From Psychrobacter ciconiae (GTDB lineage: Bacteria; Pseudomonadota; Gammaproteobacteria; Pseudomonadales; Moraxellaceae), in NCBI RefSeq assembly GCF_904846055.1, contig NZ_CAJGYV010000001.1, forward strand, positions 2,170,001-2,234,000: DNA of 64,000 bases, written 5' to 3'. Below the pieces are notes generated by a model. That model was not told the DNA's origin. It was given only the letters and a program-made list of their open reading frames with translations, and made no database searches. The translations under genes and the position numbers were made by a program. The stretch's first letter is position 1. Each line of letters starts with the position of its first letter. Shown here piece after piece: positions 17,829-26,718 of this stretch.

Positions 17829-18863
17829 ATGGCGAAAAAAAGAGGGTTGGCTGCCAATCGGGGCTTAGATGCTCTATTAGGGTCAATCAAAAAAGAAAAG
17901 CAAATCACCGCCACCGCGCTACAAGGTGAGGCGCTGCGCCATGACCACGACTCTTCGGCGCCAACGCCTGAAGCCGAAACCAACCCGCGCCAACCGCGCT
18001 CGCTAAAAGCCGCTAAGCCCAATAAAAAACCGGTTGAAATGGGCGATGACCAAGTCAGCCTCGTTCAAATCGACATTGAGCGCTTGCAGGCAGGAAAGTA
18101 TCAGCCGCGCCGCGACATGAGCGAAACCGCGCTGAGCGAACTTGCCGCCTCCATCGAGCAGCACGGCATCATGCAGCCTATTGTCATCAGACCGCTGCTT
18201 GCTAGCGAGGACAAAAGCCGCGACGAGGTCACCCACGAGATTATCGCCGGTGAGCGGCGCTGGCGGGCGGCAAAAATGGCAGGGAAAAAAGACATTCCGG
18301 CGATTGAACGCGCCTTATCCGACGAGCTTGCCATTGCTTTAGCATTGATTGAAAATATTCAGCGCGAGGACTTGACCGTCATTGAGCAAGCCGCCGCCTT
18401 GCAGCGTTTTCATACTGAATTTGGCATGAGTCACGCGATGATAGCTGACGTGGTGGGAAAAGCACGAACCACCGTTTCAAACTTACTTAGACTCAATCAG
18501 CTTCACGAAACGGTTAAAGACCATTTGGCGACTAGTGCCCTTGATATGGGGCATGCGCGAACCTTGCTGGCGTTATCGCTTGAGCAGCAGCCGATTATTG
18601 CCCAAAAAATCATCGATGGCGGCATGACCGTTCGCGAAGCTGAGCGCTTGGTCAAATCCATCTTGCAGCCTGAACCAAAAGCTAGCGCTACCAAAGCTGC
18701 CCGCAACCGCGACACGGAGCGTTTGATCGAGCGCTTGACCGAAACGCTTGGCGCTGAGGTGAAGCTTAAACATAAAAAAGACGGTCAAGGCAGCGTTGAG
18801 ATTTTTTTTCAAAGCGCTGATGAGCTTGCCGCGATCATTGAGCATTTAGGCGTGAGCAGTTAA
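17829..18863 (+). CDS. parB: Chromosome partitioning protein ParB (Spo0J)
   Basis: ParB is a CTP-dependent DNA clamp that loads at parS and works with ParA. The 344-residue protein has a basic N-terminus (KKRGLAANRGLDALLG, the ParA-contacting motif), the N-terminal ParB/Srx domain with the CTP-binding GERRWRAAK box at about residues 140-148, the HTH at about 200-230 (GKARTTVSNLLRL) and a C-terminal dimerisation segment. A Pro/Lys-rich linker occupies about residues 30-65. No parS palindrome was found by eye in the window. The start has a GAGGA ribosome site about seven bases upstream. Confidence 0.95.
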   Translation: MAKKRGLAANRGLDALLGSIKKEKQITATALQGEALRHDHDSSAPTPEAETNPRQPRSLKAAKPNKKPVEMGDDQVSLVQIDIERLQAGKYQPRRDMSETALSELAASIEQHGIMQPIVIRPLLASEDKSRDEVTHEIIAGERRWRAAKMAGKKDIPAIERALSDELAIALALIENIQREDLTVIEQAAALQRFHTEFGMSHAMIADVVGKARTTVSNLLRLNQLHETVKDHLATSALDMGHARTLLALSLEQQPIIAQKIIDGGMTVREAERLVKSILQPEPKASATKAARNRDTERLIERLTETLGAEVKLKHKKDGQGSVEIFFQSADELAAIIEHLGVSS

Positions 18864-18935
18864 GCAAAAACAGCTCACATAAAATCTGTTAACGATGCGC
18901 CTTTTTTTGTTGTACCTTATTGATTTGAGGCTTTT

Positions 18936-20702
18936 ATGAGCCAACCAAACATGACCGATGACGCGCTGATTAAGGCGTCATTGCCGCCAAAGCACAAAAC
19001 GCTTTTGCGATTATTAAGTTATCTGAAGCCATATTGGTGGGCGATTGCCTTAACCATTATCGGCTTTGCTATCAATGCTGCAACCGAAATTTGGATTGCC
19101 AAGTTGTTGCAATTTATCACCGATGCCATTAATAACAATGACCAAAGTAAGCAAGATTGGTTTCCAGCACTGATTGTGATTTTGTTTTTTGTTCGCGGGG
19201 TTGGCAGCTTTTTAGGTAATTATTATTCCGCGCTCGTGTCGCGAAATTTGGTTTATGAGCTGCGCGTGGAGATTTTTAACAAGCTGCTGCGGCTGCCAAG
19301 CGCCTTTTATTTGATCAATCCGGCAGGAACGATTTCCTCTAAGCTGATTTTTGATGTTGAGCAGGTCACGGCTGCCAGTACCGAGTCGATGAAAACGGTA
19401 CTTCGTGATGGTTTAACGGTCATCGGCTTGATTGGCTTTTTACTTTATAGCAATTGGCGCTTGACCTTGATTTTATTTGTGGTGCTACCGCCAATTTTAT
19501 GGCTCATTCAAAAGGCGTCAAAGCGTTATTTAAAGTTGTCCAAAGGCATTCAAGAAACCATGGGCGATGTCAGCCACATCACCAATGAGGTCATTAGCGG
19601 CTATCATGTGGTCAAAAACTACGGCGGTCAAGACTACGAGTCGCGCCGCTTTAATGCCAGCTCAAAAAAGAACTTGCGCCAAGGTATGAAAGTGGTGGTG
19701 ACCAACAGCATCAACACGCCTGCGGTTCAGCTTTTAATGGCAATGGCGATGGCAGTGGTGGTTTGGCTTGCGCTGCGACCGGCGGTGATTGATAACATCT
19801 CGGCAGGGCAGTTTATCTCCTATATTGCCGCGGCAGGGCTTTTAAGCAAGCCGGTGCGCTCGTTGACCGATGTCAACCAAAAATTGCAAAAAGGCATTGC
19901 GGCAGGGGAGTCGATTTTTGCGCTGCTTGATGAGCCAGAGGAGCAAGACAGCGGTATTTTAAGTCCTGAGATTTTAGGGGCGATTAACTTTAATGATGTC
20001 AGTCTTGTTTATCCAGATAGCACCGTAGCGCTGCAAGACTTTAATCTTGATATTAAGGCGGGCGAGACCATTGCTTTAGTGGGTCGCTCGGGCGCGGGCA
20101 AATCCTCACTGGTCAATTTGCTGACGCGGACGCTTAGCACCTCAACCGGTCAAATTACTATCGATGGCTTGCCCATTGAAGACATTACCTTGCAATGCTT
20201 GCGCTCGCAAATTGCGATGGTTAATCAGCAAGTGGTGCTATTTAACACTACCGTTTTTAACAACATTGCTTATGGCAGTCTTGCTAATAAATCGCAAGCC
20301 GAGGTTGAGCAGGCGGCAAAAGATGCCTTTGCCCATGACTTTATTATGAAGCTGCCGCAAGGTTATCAAAGTGAAATTGGTGCTGAAGGGCTACAGCTCT
20401 CGGGTGGTCAGCGTCAGCGGCTCTCGATTGCGCGAGCGCTCCTTAAAGACGCGCCAATTTTGATTTTGGATGAGGCAACCAGCGCCCTTGATAACGAGTC
20501 GGAGCATTACATCCAAAAGGCGCTTGATAATGTGATGAAAAACCGAACCACGCTGGTGATTGCCCACCGCTTGACCACCATTGAGTCCGCTGACCGGATT
20601 GCGGTAATGGACGCCGGTCGCATCATCGAGCTTGGAACGCATGACGAGCTGATGGCAAAACGCGGGGCTTATGCGCAAATGTATGCCCGCGACTTTGAAT
20701 AA
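18936..20702 (+). CDS. msbA: Lipid A export ABC transporter MsbA
   Basis: MsbA flips lipid A core across the inner membrane as a homodimer. This 588-residue half-transporter has an N-terminal six-helix domain (about residues 30-320) and a nucleotide-binding domain with Walker A GRSGAGKSS at about 383, the signature LSGGQ at about 487, Walker B ILILDEATSALD at about 507 and the H-loop VIAHRLTT. The lpxK gene begins 11 bases downstream and kdsB follows, the conserved lipopolysaccharide order in gammaproteobacteria, which makes the substrate assignment safe. Confidence 0.95.
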   Translation: MSQPNMTDDALIKASLPPKHKTLLRLLSYLKPYWWAIALTIIGFAINAATEIWIAKLLQFITDAINNNDQSKQDWFPALIVILFFVRGVGSFLGNYYSALVSRNLVYELRVEIFNKLLRLPSAFYLINPAGTISSKLIFDVEQVTAASTESMKTVLRDGLTVIGLIGFLLYSNWRLTLILFVVLPPILWLIQKASKRYLKLSKGIQETMGDVSHITNEVISGYHVVKNYGGQDYESRRFNASSKKNLRQGMKVVVTNSINTPAVQLLMAMAMAVVVWLALRPAVIDNISAGQFISYIAAAGLLSKPVRSLTDVNQKLQKGIAAGESIFALLDEPEEQDSGILSPEILGAINFNDVSLVYPDSTVALQDFNLDIKAGETIALVGRSGAGKSSLVNLLTRTLSTSTGQITIDGLPIEDITLQCLRSQIAMVNQQVVLFNTTVFNNIAYGSLANKSQAEVEQAAKDAFAHDFIMKLPQGYQSEIGAEGLQLSGGQRQRLSIARALLKDAPILILDEATSALDNESEHYIQKALDNVMKNRTTLVIAHRLTTIESADRIAVMDAGRIIELGTHDELMAKRGAYAQMYARDFE

Positions 20703-20713
20703 CGGTTGTTGTC

Positions 20714-21835
20714 ATGAGCTTTGAAACAAAAATCACCAACGCTTGGCAAAAAAAAGCCGCTTGGCTTTGGCTATTGTTGCCGCTGTCTTGGCTTTATGGC
20801 GCAATCATTTGGCTTCGGCGCAAGCTTTATCAACTTGGCATTTTAACAAGCTACCGCGCCCCTGTTCCGGTGATGGTTATTGGTAATATCACCGTTGGCG
20901 GCAGCGGCAAAACACCATTAATCATGAGCCTTGTGCAATTTTTGCAAAAAAAACAGGTTAAGGTTGGTGTGATTAGTCGCGGTTATGGCGGCGACATCAA
21001 TAAAATGCCTGCACTTGTGAGCACCCAAAGCTTGCCAAGTGAGGTTGGCGATGAGCCGTGTTTGATTGCGGCGATAACAGGCGCGCCCATTGCCGTTTGT
21101 CCCAATCGTCAGCAGGCGATTGAGATGCTGCTGACAAATTTTCCTGATATTCAGCTGATTATCGCCGATGATGGCTTGCAGCATTTTGCCTTAGCTCGCG
21201 ATATTGAATGGATTGTCGTTGATGCAGCGCGCGGATTTGGCAATAAGCAGCTGCTGCCAACGGGCTTTTTGCGCGAGCCGTTATCAAGGTTACAAGACGC
21301 CACCGTCATTTACCATGAAACGCCTGACGTGCAAGCTGATAATACCGCTAAAATTAATAATAAGCTGGTCATGACTTTAGTTCCTGATAAGGTGTCGCCA
21401 CTAATTTCACTAGATAAAGTTCAAGATTTGGCTTTAAAGACGCAATTACTACAACGCCAACTTACCACGCCTAAATCTGGCGATACCGTCCACGCGGTCA
21501 GCGGCATCGGCTATCCTAAGCGGTTTTTTGAAACGCTTGCAGCGCTTGGTTTTAACGTCATTGAGCACCCTTTTCCTGACCATCATGACTTTAGCCTTAG
21601 TGACTTGCAGCACTACCAAAATCATCCCATCATTGTTACCAGTAAAGATGCGGTAAAAATTCGAGTATTGTTATTAAAAGCGCTTCAAGCAGATAAAAAC
21701 GAGTCAAAAAAGCTGGTGGAAATTTTGGCGCTCATAGATCAGCTTTGGGAGCTTCCAGTGACGGCCAAATTAAGCCCAAATTGCTATGACAAACTGCAAA
21801 AAGAATTGTCAAAATTTTCAATTCATTTAAATTAA
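20714..21835 (+). CDS. lpxK: Tetraacyldisaccharide 4'-kinase
   Basis: LpxK phosphorylates the 4' position of the lipid A disaccharide at the inner membrane, the sixth step of lipid A synthesis. The 373-residue product has a short hydrophobic N-terminal membrane segment (about residues 15-33) and the P-loop GNITVGGSGKTPL at about 55-67. The family motifs SRGYGG, GDEP and ADDGLQH follow. It overlaps no neighbour but lies 11 bases after msbA and 20 before kdsB. A Lys/Asp-rich stretch at about 205-260 is less conserved. Confidence 0.95.
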   Translation: MSFETKITNAWQKKAAWLWLLLPLSWLYGAIIWLRRKLYQLGILTSYRAPVPVMVIGNITVGGSGKTPLIMSLVQFLQKKQVKVGVISRGYGGDINKMPALVSTQSLPSEVGDEPCLIAAITGAPIAVCPNRQQAIEMLLTNFPDIQLIIADDGLQHFALARDIEWIVVDAARGFGNKQLLPTGFLREPLSRLQDATVIYHETPDVQADNTAKINNKLVMTLVPDKVSPLISLDKVQDLALKTQLLQRQLTTPKSGDTVHAVSGIGYPKRFFETLAALGFNVIEHPFPDHHDFSLSDLQHYQNHPIIVTSKDAVKIRVLLLKALQADKNESKKLVEILALIDQLWELPVTAKLSPNCYDKLQKELSKFSIHLN

Positions 21836-21855
21836 AACAATAATTGGAGCGGCTG

Positions 21856-22698
21856 ATGAGTAACGAAACCAATAAAACCAAAACCAATAATACCAAAACC
21901 AATAAAACGCACATCGTTATCCCTGCACGCTATCAAAGCTCGCGACTGCCTGGAAAGCCGCTGCTTGATATTCATGGTAAGCCCATGATTTTGTGGGTTG
22001 CTCAAAAAGCAAAAATGGCAGAGTTTGCCGATGATTTGTGTATTGCCACCGATGATGAGCGCATTGCTACCGTTTGCCGCGATGCCGGGTTTGAGGTGGT
22101 GATGACTAAAGACAGCCACGCCTCCGGAACGGACAGACTCGCTGAAGTTGCCGCTATTCAAGGCTGGGCTGATAATGACATCGTTATCAACATGCAAGGC
22201 GATGAGCCGCTGGTGCCGCCGCTGCTGCTTGCGCAAGTTCAAGCGCTGCTGATCAACGATGATGACAGCGTCATGGCAACGCTTTATGAGCCGATTGAAG
22301 ATAAGGACAGCTTTTTGCGACCCTCAGTGGTTAAAGTCGTCAAGACCAATCATAATCAACATGAGCGAGCCTTATACTTTAGCCGAGCGCCGATTCCTTG
22401 CAACCGCGATGAAGTGTTGGGGCTTGCGGCTATTGAAACTCCTCCAAAAAATGCTTATCGCCACCTTGGACTTTATGCGTATCGGGTCAGCTTGCTTAAG
22501 CAGTTTGTCACTTGGTCGCAAACTCCGCTTGAAATGCTTGAAAGCTTAGAGCAGCTGCGGATTTTGGAAAATGGCGGTCAAATTGCCATTGCCAAAGCCA
22601 AAAAACAGCTTCCTGCCGGCGTGGATACGGCGGAGGATTTAGCGCGGCTAAATGCCATGCCGCTTGCCGAATTTTTAAGCTTTATCCAAGAAAAATAG
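21856..22698 (+). CDS. kdsB: 3-deoxy-manno-octulosonate cytidylyltransferase
   Basis: KdsB makes CMP-Kdo from CTP and Kdo for the lipopolysaccharide inner core. The family start [18 protein letters not shown] appears only after about 18 extra residues rich in Asn, Lys and Thr, encoded by a 15-bp tandem repeat at 21868-21912. An in-frame TTG at 21844 also exists, but GGAG lies seven bases before the ATG at 21856, so that start is preferred. Conserved [16 protein letters not shown] and [10 protein letters not shown] motifs follow. The total is 280 residues, against about 250 in relatives; the difference lies largely in the N-terminal repeat. Confidence 0.95.
   Translation: MSNETNKTKTNNTKTNKTHIVIPARYQSSRLPGKPLLDIHGKPMILWVAQKAKMAEFADDLCIATDDERIATVCRDAGFEVVMTKDSHASGTDRLAEVAAIQGWADNDIVINMQGDEPLVPPLLLAQVQALLINDDDSVMATLYEPIEDKDSFLRPSVVKVVKTNHNQHERALYFSRAPIPCNRDEVLGLAAIETPPKNAYRHLGLYAYRVSLLKQFVTWSQTPLEMLESLEQLRILENGGQIAIAKAKKQLPAGVDTAEDLARLNAMPLAEFLSFIQEK
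21868..21912 (+). repeat. 15-bp in-frame tandem repeat at start of kdsB
   Basis: Three near-copies of ACCAATAAAACCAAA (second copy ACCAATAATACCAAA, third diverging in its last four bases) encode TNKTK-type pentapeptides. The unit length is a multiple of three, so copy changes would keep the frame. Confidence 0.8.
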
Positions 22699-22736
22699 CC
22701 TCAGTATTTATTAGGTAAATTTTAAAAGTTGCTCTT

Positions 22737-23837
22737 ATGCAAAATCAAGCCGCCCTAACCAGTGCCATTTACTTTGCGCCCCTATTGCCTTGGCAAACTT
22801 TGCTTTGGGAGCAGGTGACCGCGCGTGCGCAAGATAGCAATAAACCGCTGCCGCATGCGCTTTTGGCTTCAGGAACGGCGGGGCTTGGCAAGCGCGCTTT
22901 TGTTTGGCGGCTGGTGGCTTGGCTGCTTTGCTATCAGCGCGAGCGCCACCCGATGGGCGCTTGCGGGGATTGTGAAAGCTGTCACTGGCTAAAATCAGGA
23001 ACGCATCCTAATCTACAAGTGTTACCGCTTGCCAGCTTGCCTTTTGACTGTCAAGACTCTGTCGCTAATAACAAAAATGACAGTACTAAAAAAGCGGCGA
23101 AACCTAAAGACACGACCATCAAAGTCGATGACATCCGCGCCATTCAGCCGTTCATTTACCAAGGCGGTCAAGGGTTAAAGCTTTGTATTATCGACAATGC
23201 TGAGCAAATGACCACCGCTGCTGCTAACGCGCTGCTAAAAACCCTTGAAGAGCCGCAAGCGTCTGTTCATTTAGTCTTGATTACCGACAGCAAAGCCAAA
23301 CTGCTACCGACTATCAACAGCCGATTGCAGCAGCTTCCCATTCAGCAGGTCAGCCCAGAGCTTGGCTTTGAGTTTGTCAGCCGTGCGCTTGGCGGTATCA
23401 TCCAGCAACAACCGGCAACTGACGCCGACATTCAGCAGTTATTGACCATCTCTCATGGTGCGCCCCTTGCAGCAATAGCGCTTGCTCAGCTGCCATGGTA
23501 TAGCAAGCGCGCGCTTTGGCTGACCACTTGGCAGGCGCTGTTTAGTAAAAAGCGCAGCGTGATTGCCGCAAGCAACTATTGGCAGGAGCAGCTGTCGCTT
23601 TTAGAGTTTATTGACTTAAGCAAGCTTATGCTAAGTGACATTCAGCGCGAATTGCTTGGACTGCCTAGTAATCAGCAAGATATTGATTTTAAAAGTGTTT
23701 TGCAAAATCATCAGCCAAGCTTCGATGCCATTGCCAGCTTATTGGCAGAGCTTGATGCCCTAACAGCCGCCCTTCAACAAAATGTGCAAGAAAAAGTGGC
23801 TTATGATAAGCTGATGGCAACTTTGGCGGCATTTTAG
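22737..23837 (+). CDS. holB: DNA polymerase III subunit delta'
   Basis: Delta' is part of the clamp-loader complex that opens the beta clamp. This 366-residue protein has a P-loop-like GTAGLGKRAF at about residues 45-54, a Cys-rich zinc module (ACGDCESCH) at about 77-85 and the SRC-type region near NSRLQQLP at about 195. The AAA+ lid is followed by a C-terminal collar domain. It has the standard place before pilZ, as in Pseudomonas and Acinetobacter, with 61 bases between. Confidence 0.92.
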   Translation: MQNQAALTSAIYFAPLLPWQTLLWEQVTARAQDSNKPLPHALLASGTAGLGKRAFVWRLVAWLLCYQRERHPMGACGDCESCHWLKSGTHPNLQVLPLASLPFDCQDSVANNKNDSTKKAAKPKDTTIKVDDIRAIQPFIYQGGQGLKLCIIDNAEQMTTAAANALLKTLEEPQASVHLVLITDSKAKLLPTINSRLQQLPIQQVSPELGFEFVSRALGGIIQQQPATDADIQQLLTISHGAPLAAIALAQLPWYSKRALWLTTWQALFSKKRSVIAASNYWQEQLSLLEFIDLSKLMLSDIQRELLGLPSNQQDIDFKSVLQNHQPSFDAIASLLAELDALTAALQQNVQEKVAYDKLMATLAAF

Positions 23838-23898
23838 ACCGCTGAATTTTTATTACTAATTCAGATTTTATAAAGCAATAATAAAAAAGGAGCAAGTT

Positions 23899-24246
23899 AT
23901 GGCTATGCCGGGTCGCGGCGGGATTCTTACCTGCCAAATTGAAGACATTCCTACGCTTTACGCCAGTTATTTATCCTTTGTTGATAACGGCGCATTATTT
24001 GTGCCCTCAGAGCGACCACAAACCCTTGGCGCTGAAGTTTTTATCGCGGTCACGCTTCCAGGATCGAGCGAGCGCTTGCCGATGAATGGTAAAGTTGTTT
24101 GGATTAATCAGCGCTCCCAAGCCAATCGTCCGGCAGGATTTGCGGTTCAAATTGGTAACGATGCCGCCGGTTTGAAAATCAAAAATGAAGTTGAGCGCTT
24201 GCTTGCCGGAAAAACCGAAGGGCTACAAGCGACTTATACCATGTAG
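23899..24246 (+). CDS. pilZ: PilZ-domain protein (type IV pilus biogenesis)
   Basis: This 115-residue PilZ-domain protein is the type that sits after holB and is needed for type IV pilus assembly and twitching in Pseudomonas and Xanthomonas, where it acts through PilB and FimX and binds c-di-GMP poorly or not at all. The beta-barrel strands include SFVDNGALFVPS and GKVVWINQRSQ. The c-di-GMP RxxxR motif is not evident at the N-terminus, which fits the non-binding type. AAGGAGC precedes the ATG. A strong bidirectional terminator follows. Confidence 0.9.
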   Translation: MAMPGRGGILTCQIEDIPTLYASYLSFVDNGALFVPSERPQTLGAEVFIAVTLPGSSERLPMNGKVVWINQRSQANRPAGFAVQIGNDAAGLKIKNEVERLLAGKTEGLQATYTM

Positions 24247-24281
24247 TTTTAAAGTGTTATTTACTATTTTTAAACGAACAT

Positions 24282-24314
24282 AAAAAGTGGGCAATCATGA
24301 TGCCCACTTTTTTT
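24282..24314. terminator. Bidirectional terminator between pilZ and thiolase
   Basis: AAAAAGTGGGCA and TGCCCACTTTTT are perfect 12-bp arms with a 7-base loop and T tracts on both strands, between the convergent pilZ and thiolase genes. Confidence 0.93.
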
Positions 24315-24336
24315 ATGACTTAATTTTACTACAGGC

Positions 24337-26223
24337 TTATTTTTCTAAAATACAAGTGACGCCTTGACCGCCCGCCGCGCAAATCGAGATAAGAGCGCGA
24401 CCTGAGCCTTTTTGGTCGAGAAGCTTGGCAGCTGTGGCTAAAATTCGACCGCCCGTTGCCGCAAATGGATGCCCTGCAGCAAGCGATGAACCGTTAACGT
24501 TAAGTTTATCGCGGTCGATGCTACCAAGTGGCGCGTTAAGCCCTAAGCGCTCTTGACAAAAGGTTTCATCTTCCCAAGCGGCAAGCGTTGATAGCACTTG
24601 TGAGGCAAAGGCTTCATGAATTTCATAAAAATCAAAGTCTTGCAGCGTCAATCCTGCGCGCTCAAGCATTCTTGGAACGGCGTAAGCAGGCGCCATTAAA
24701 AGACCTTCTTTGTCGCCTGATTTACCGATAAAGTCAACAGCAGCGGTTTCTTGGTGGGTGATATAAGCTAGTGGCTTTAGACCGCGCTCTTGTGCCCAAT
24801 CGTCGTTTGCAAGCAGCACAACCGACGCGCCATCGGTAAGCGGCGTTGAGTTGGCAGCGGTCATCGTTGGATTAGCATTGTCTTTCCCAAAGACGGGCTT
24901 TAGCTTGCCCATTTTTTCAAGGGTTGAGTCAGGGCGCAAGTTGTCGTCGCGGGTCAAGCCTTTATAAGGGCTGATTAAGTCATCAAAAAAGCCGTCTTCA
25001 TAAGCGCGGGCAAGCTTTTTATGGCTATCAAAGGCAAATTGGTCTTGGTCTTCGCGGCTGATGTTCCATTCAAGCGCGGTGATGGCTTGATGGTCGCCCA
25101 TAGACAGTCCGGTTCTTGGCTCGCCATTTTGTGGGGTGTCAATCAGCTCTTTTGGGTTTAAGCTTAACAGCGCTTGTAAACGCTCTTTATTGTTTTTTGC
25201 CGCGCCCAATTTTAAAATAACTTTGCGCAGTCCGTCACCAATGGCGATAGGCGCATCCGAGGTGGTATCGACGCCGCCGGTGATTGCCGAGTCGATGATG
25301 CCAAGGGCGATTTTGTTGGCTGAGGCAAAAGTCGCTTGCATGCCAGTTGCGCAAGCTTGAGCGATGTCATAAGCAGGCGTGTGCGGGTCAAGGGCAGTGT
25401 TAAGCGCCGACTCGCGGGTTAAGTTCAAATCGCGGCTAAGCTTGAGCACTGCGCCTGCAACCACTTCACCGACTTTTTCATCTTGCAAATTAAAGCGCTC
25501 AACCAAACCATTTAGGGCAGCGGTGAGCATATCGATGTTACTGGCATCAGAATAAGCGCCGTTTGAGCGTGCAAAGGGAATCCGGTTACCGCCGATGATG
25601 GCAACGCGGTGCTGACCTGAGATTAGTTTGCTGGGTTTTGATTTTGGCTTGGTAGCGGTGGTGGCTTTGTTGTCTTGAGCTGGCTCGCTGTTTTGGCTGT
25701 CGTTATCCGCGGTTGTGTCTGGTTTGTTGTCTTGATTGTTAGAAGGACTTTCCGAGTTGTTTTTACTTTCAGTGTTGTCCTGACTTTCCGTTTTAGCTTT
25801 GGTTTGAGCTTCTTGATTTTGGGCGTCATCTGACTGAGCGTTAGGGCGGTCTTCAGTCGCATTTTGGTCTTGATTATTAGCATCAATAACGGATTGCTGG
25901 TCACTGGTGGTATCAGTGGCTTTGCTAGCATTTAGGTTGCTATGGTCAGCGGCGTTGTCTTCTTGTTTTTCGCGGGCAAGCTCTTCAGCAAGGCGCGCTT
26001 TTTTGGCAGCGTCGCTGTTATCATCGCCTGACCGCTGATTGACAGGATTGCCATCGGCGTCAACGATTTCGGTGGCGCGAGCAAGCTCAGCAATAGAGTC
26101 AAAATGAGCGCTGTCATTTTGCGGGTTTTCTTGAGTGTCCTTGACGGTGTTGTTATTTGTTGTTGGCTCTGAGCCTTTTAATACGGTAGTTTCAACGATC
26201 GGAGTGTTTTTTTTATCGCTCAT
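24337..26223 (-). CDS. Acetyl-CoA C-acyltransferase (FadI-like thiolase) with long N-terminal extension
   Basis: Thiolase that condenses or cleaves acyl-CoA with acetyl-CoA. The catalytic nucleophile Cys lies in ACATGMQA at about residue 292; the His is in AAGHPFAATGG at about 584 and the second Cys in SICAAGGQG at about 615. The thiolase fold occupies about residues 205-628 and resembles FadI and the acetyl-CoA acetyltransferases of Acinetobacter, which are about 425-430 long. Residues 1-203 form a low-complexity region rich in Asn, Asp, Gln, Thr, Glu and Ser, then a Lys/Ser/Pro hinge. An AAGGA eight bases before the ATG supports translation of the whole frame. It is divergent from fabG and maoC, with which it probably works in fatty-acid or polyester chemistry. 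Confidence 0.88.
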   Translation of the reverse strand: MSDKKNTPIVETTVLKGSEPTTNNNTVKDTQENPQNDSAHFDSIAELARATEIVDADGNPVNQRSGDDNSDAAKKARLAEELAREKQEDNAADHSNLNASKATDTTSDQQSVIDANNQDQNATEDRPNAQSDDAQNQEAQTKAKTESQDNTESKNNSESPSNNQDNKPDTTADNDSQNSEPAQDNKATTATKPKSKPSKLISGQHRVAIIGGNRIPFARSNGAYSDASNIDMLTAALNGLVERFNLQDEKVGEVVAGAVLKLSRDLNLTRESALNTALDPHTPAYDIAQACATGMQATFASANKIALGIIDSAITGGVDTTSDAPIAIGDGLRKVILKLGAAKNNKERLQALLSLNPKELIDTPQNGEPRTGLSMGDHQAITALEWNISREDQDQFAFDSHKKLARAYEDGFFDDLISPYKGLTRDDNLRPDSTLEKMGKLKPVFGKDNANPTMTAANSTPLTDGASVVLLANDDWAQERGLKPLAYITHQETAAVDFIGKSGDKEGLLMAPAYAVPRMLERAGLTLQDFDFYEIHEAFASQVLSTLAAWEDETFCQERLGLNAPLGSIDRDKLNVNGSSLAAGHPFAATGGRILATAAKLLDQKGSGRALISICAAGGQGVTCILEK

Positions 26224-26342
26224 GGTGATGTCCTTAAAAATATTTTATTTAATTATTGCTCTTATGAAAAATATAAAACGGTGAACAAGATAAGACCGAG
26301 TTTTAGTCTGGGTAAAATCTTCTCTATCATAATCAAATTTTC

Positions 26343-26355
26343 TACAATTATTGTA
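26343..26355. promoter_or_regulatory. Palindrome TACAAT-T-ATTGTA
   Basis: Perfect 6-bp arms with one central base. With the second palindrome 49 bp away, it may form a pair of regulator sites between thiolase and fabG. Confidence 0.35.
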
Positions 26356-26391
26356 TGTCTTTAGCAAACTTTCGCGTTAATTAATGAAAAC

Positions 26392-26404
26392 TTGCGTAAC
26401 GCAA
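26392..26404. promoter_or_regulatory. Palindrome TTGCGT-A-ACGCAA
   Basis: Perfect 6-bp arms with a single central base, GC-richer than its surroundings. Symmetry of this size is common for TetR- or MarR-type operators; the binding protein is unknown. Confidence 0.4.
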
Positions 26405-26603
26405 TGGCGTCAGTTATAACGATAAGTTATGATTAAGACTGAGTTTGATAACAGCTTTAAAATAGTTTAGCATGATTCAGTTACGCTGTTAGTAGCGTTT
26501 AAGCTATAAGACTGACTGCTAAGGTTAGCAATCACATTAGACAAAGGCACGCTGATTGCGGCAAATTTACTAAATCGCAATAAAGTGGTGTTACAATACT
26601 CTC

Positions 26604-26609
26604 TATAAT
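26604..26609 (+). promoter_or_regulatory. Candidate -10 for fabG-like gene
   Basis: A perfect TATAAT 110 bases before the ATG, preceded by TTACAA but lacking a good -35 hexamer at 16-18 bases, so an activator may be needed. Tentative. Confidence 0.3.
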
Positions 26610-26718
26610 TGTCGGTTGTCGCTCGCTGAGCTTATCCCAGTTATTTTAGTTTCCAGTTATCTTTATAATGATAATGCAATTTTAATATTAACAATAATGA
26701 TCAGATTAGGAAAAAGTT

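Larger units (their letters stand above)
26224..26718. other. 495-bp divergent regulatory region
   Basis: Spacer between the divergent thiolase and fabG genes. It contains two 13-bp palindromes (26343-26355 and 26392-26404), a TATAAT-like -10 at 26604-26609 and an ATAATGATAAT stretch at about 26665-26675 that recalls half a Fur box. No gene or RNA was recognised. Confidence 0.5.

Noticed and set aside
16881..18935. parS sites near parAB
   Set aside because: No match to the TGTTTCACGTGAAACA palindrome was seen in the rsmG-parB region.
26660..26680. Fur box upstream of fabG (ATAATGATAAT)
   Set aside because: Only the left half fits the 19-bp consensus; in AT-rich DNA this is likely chance.
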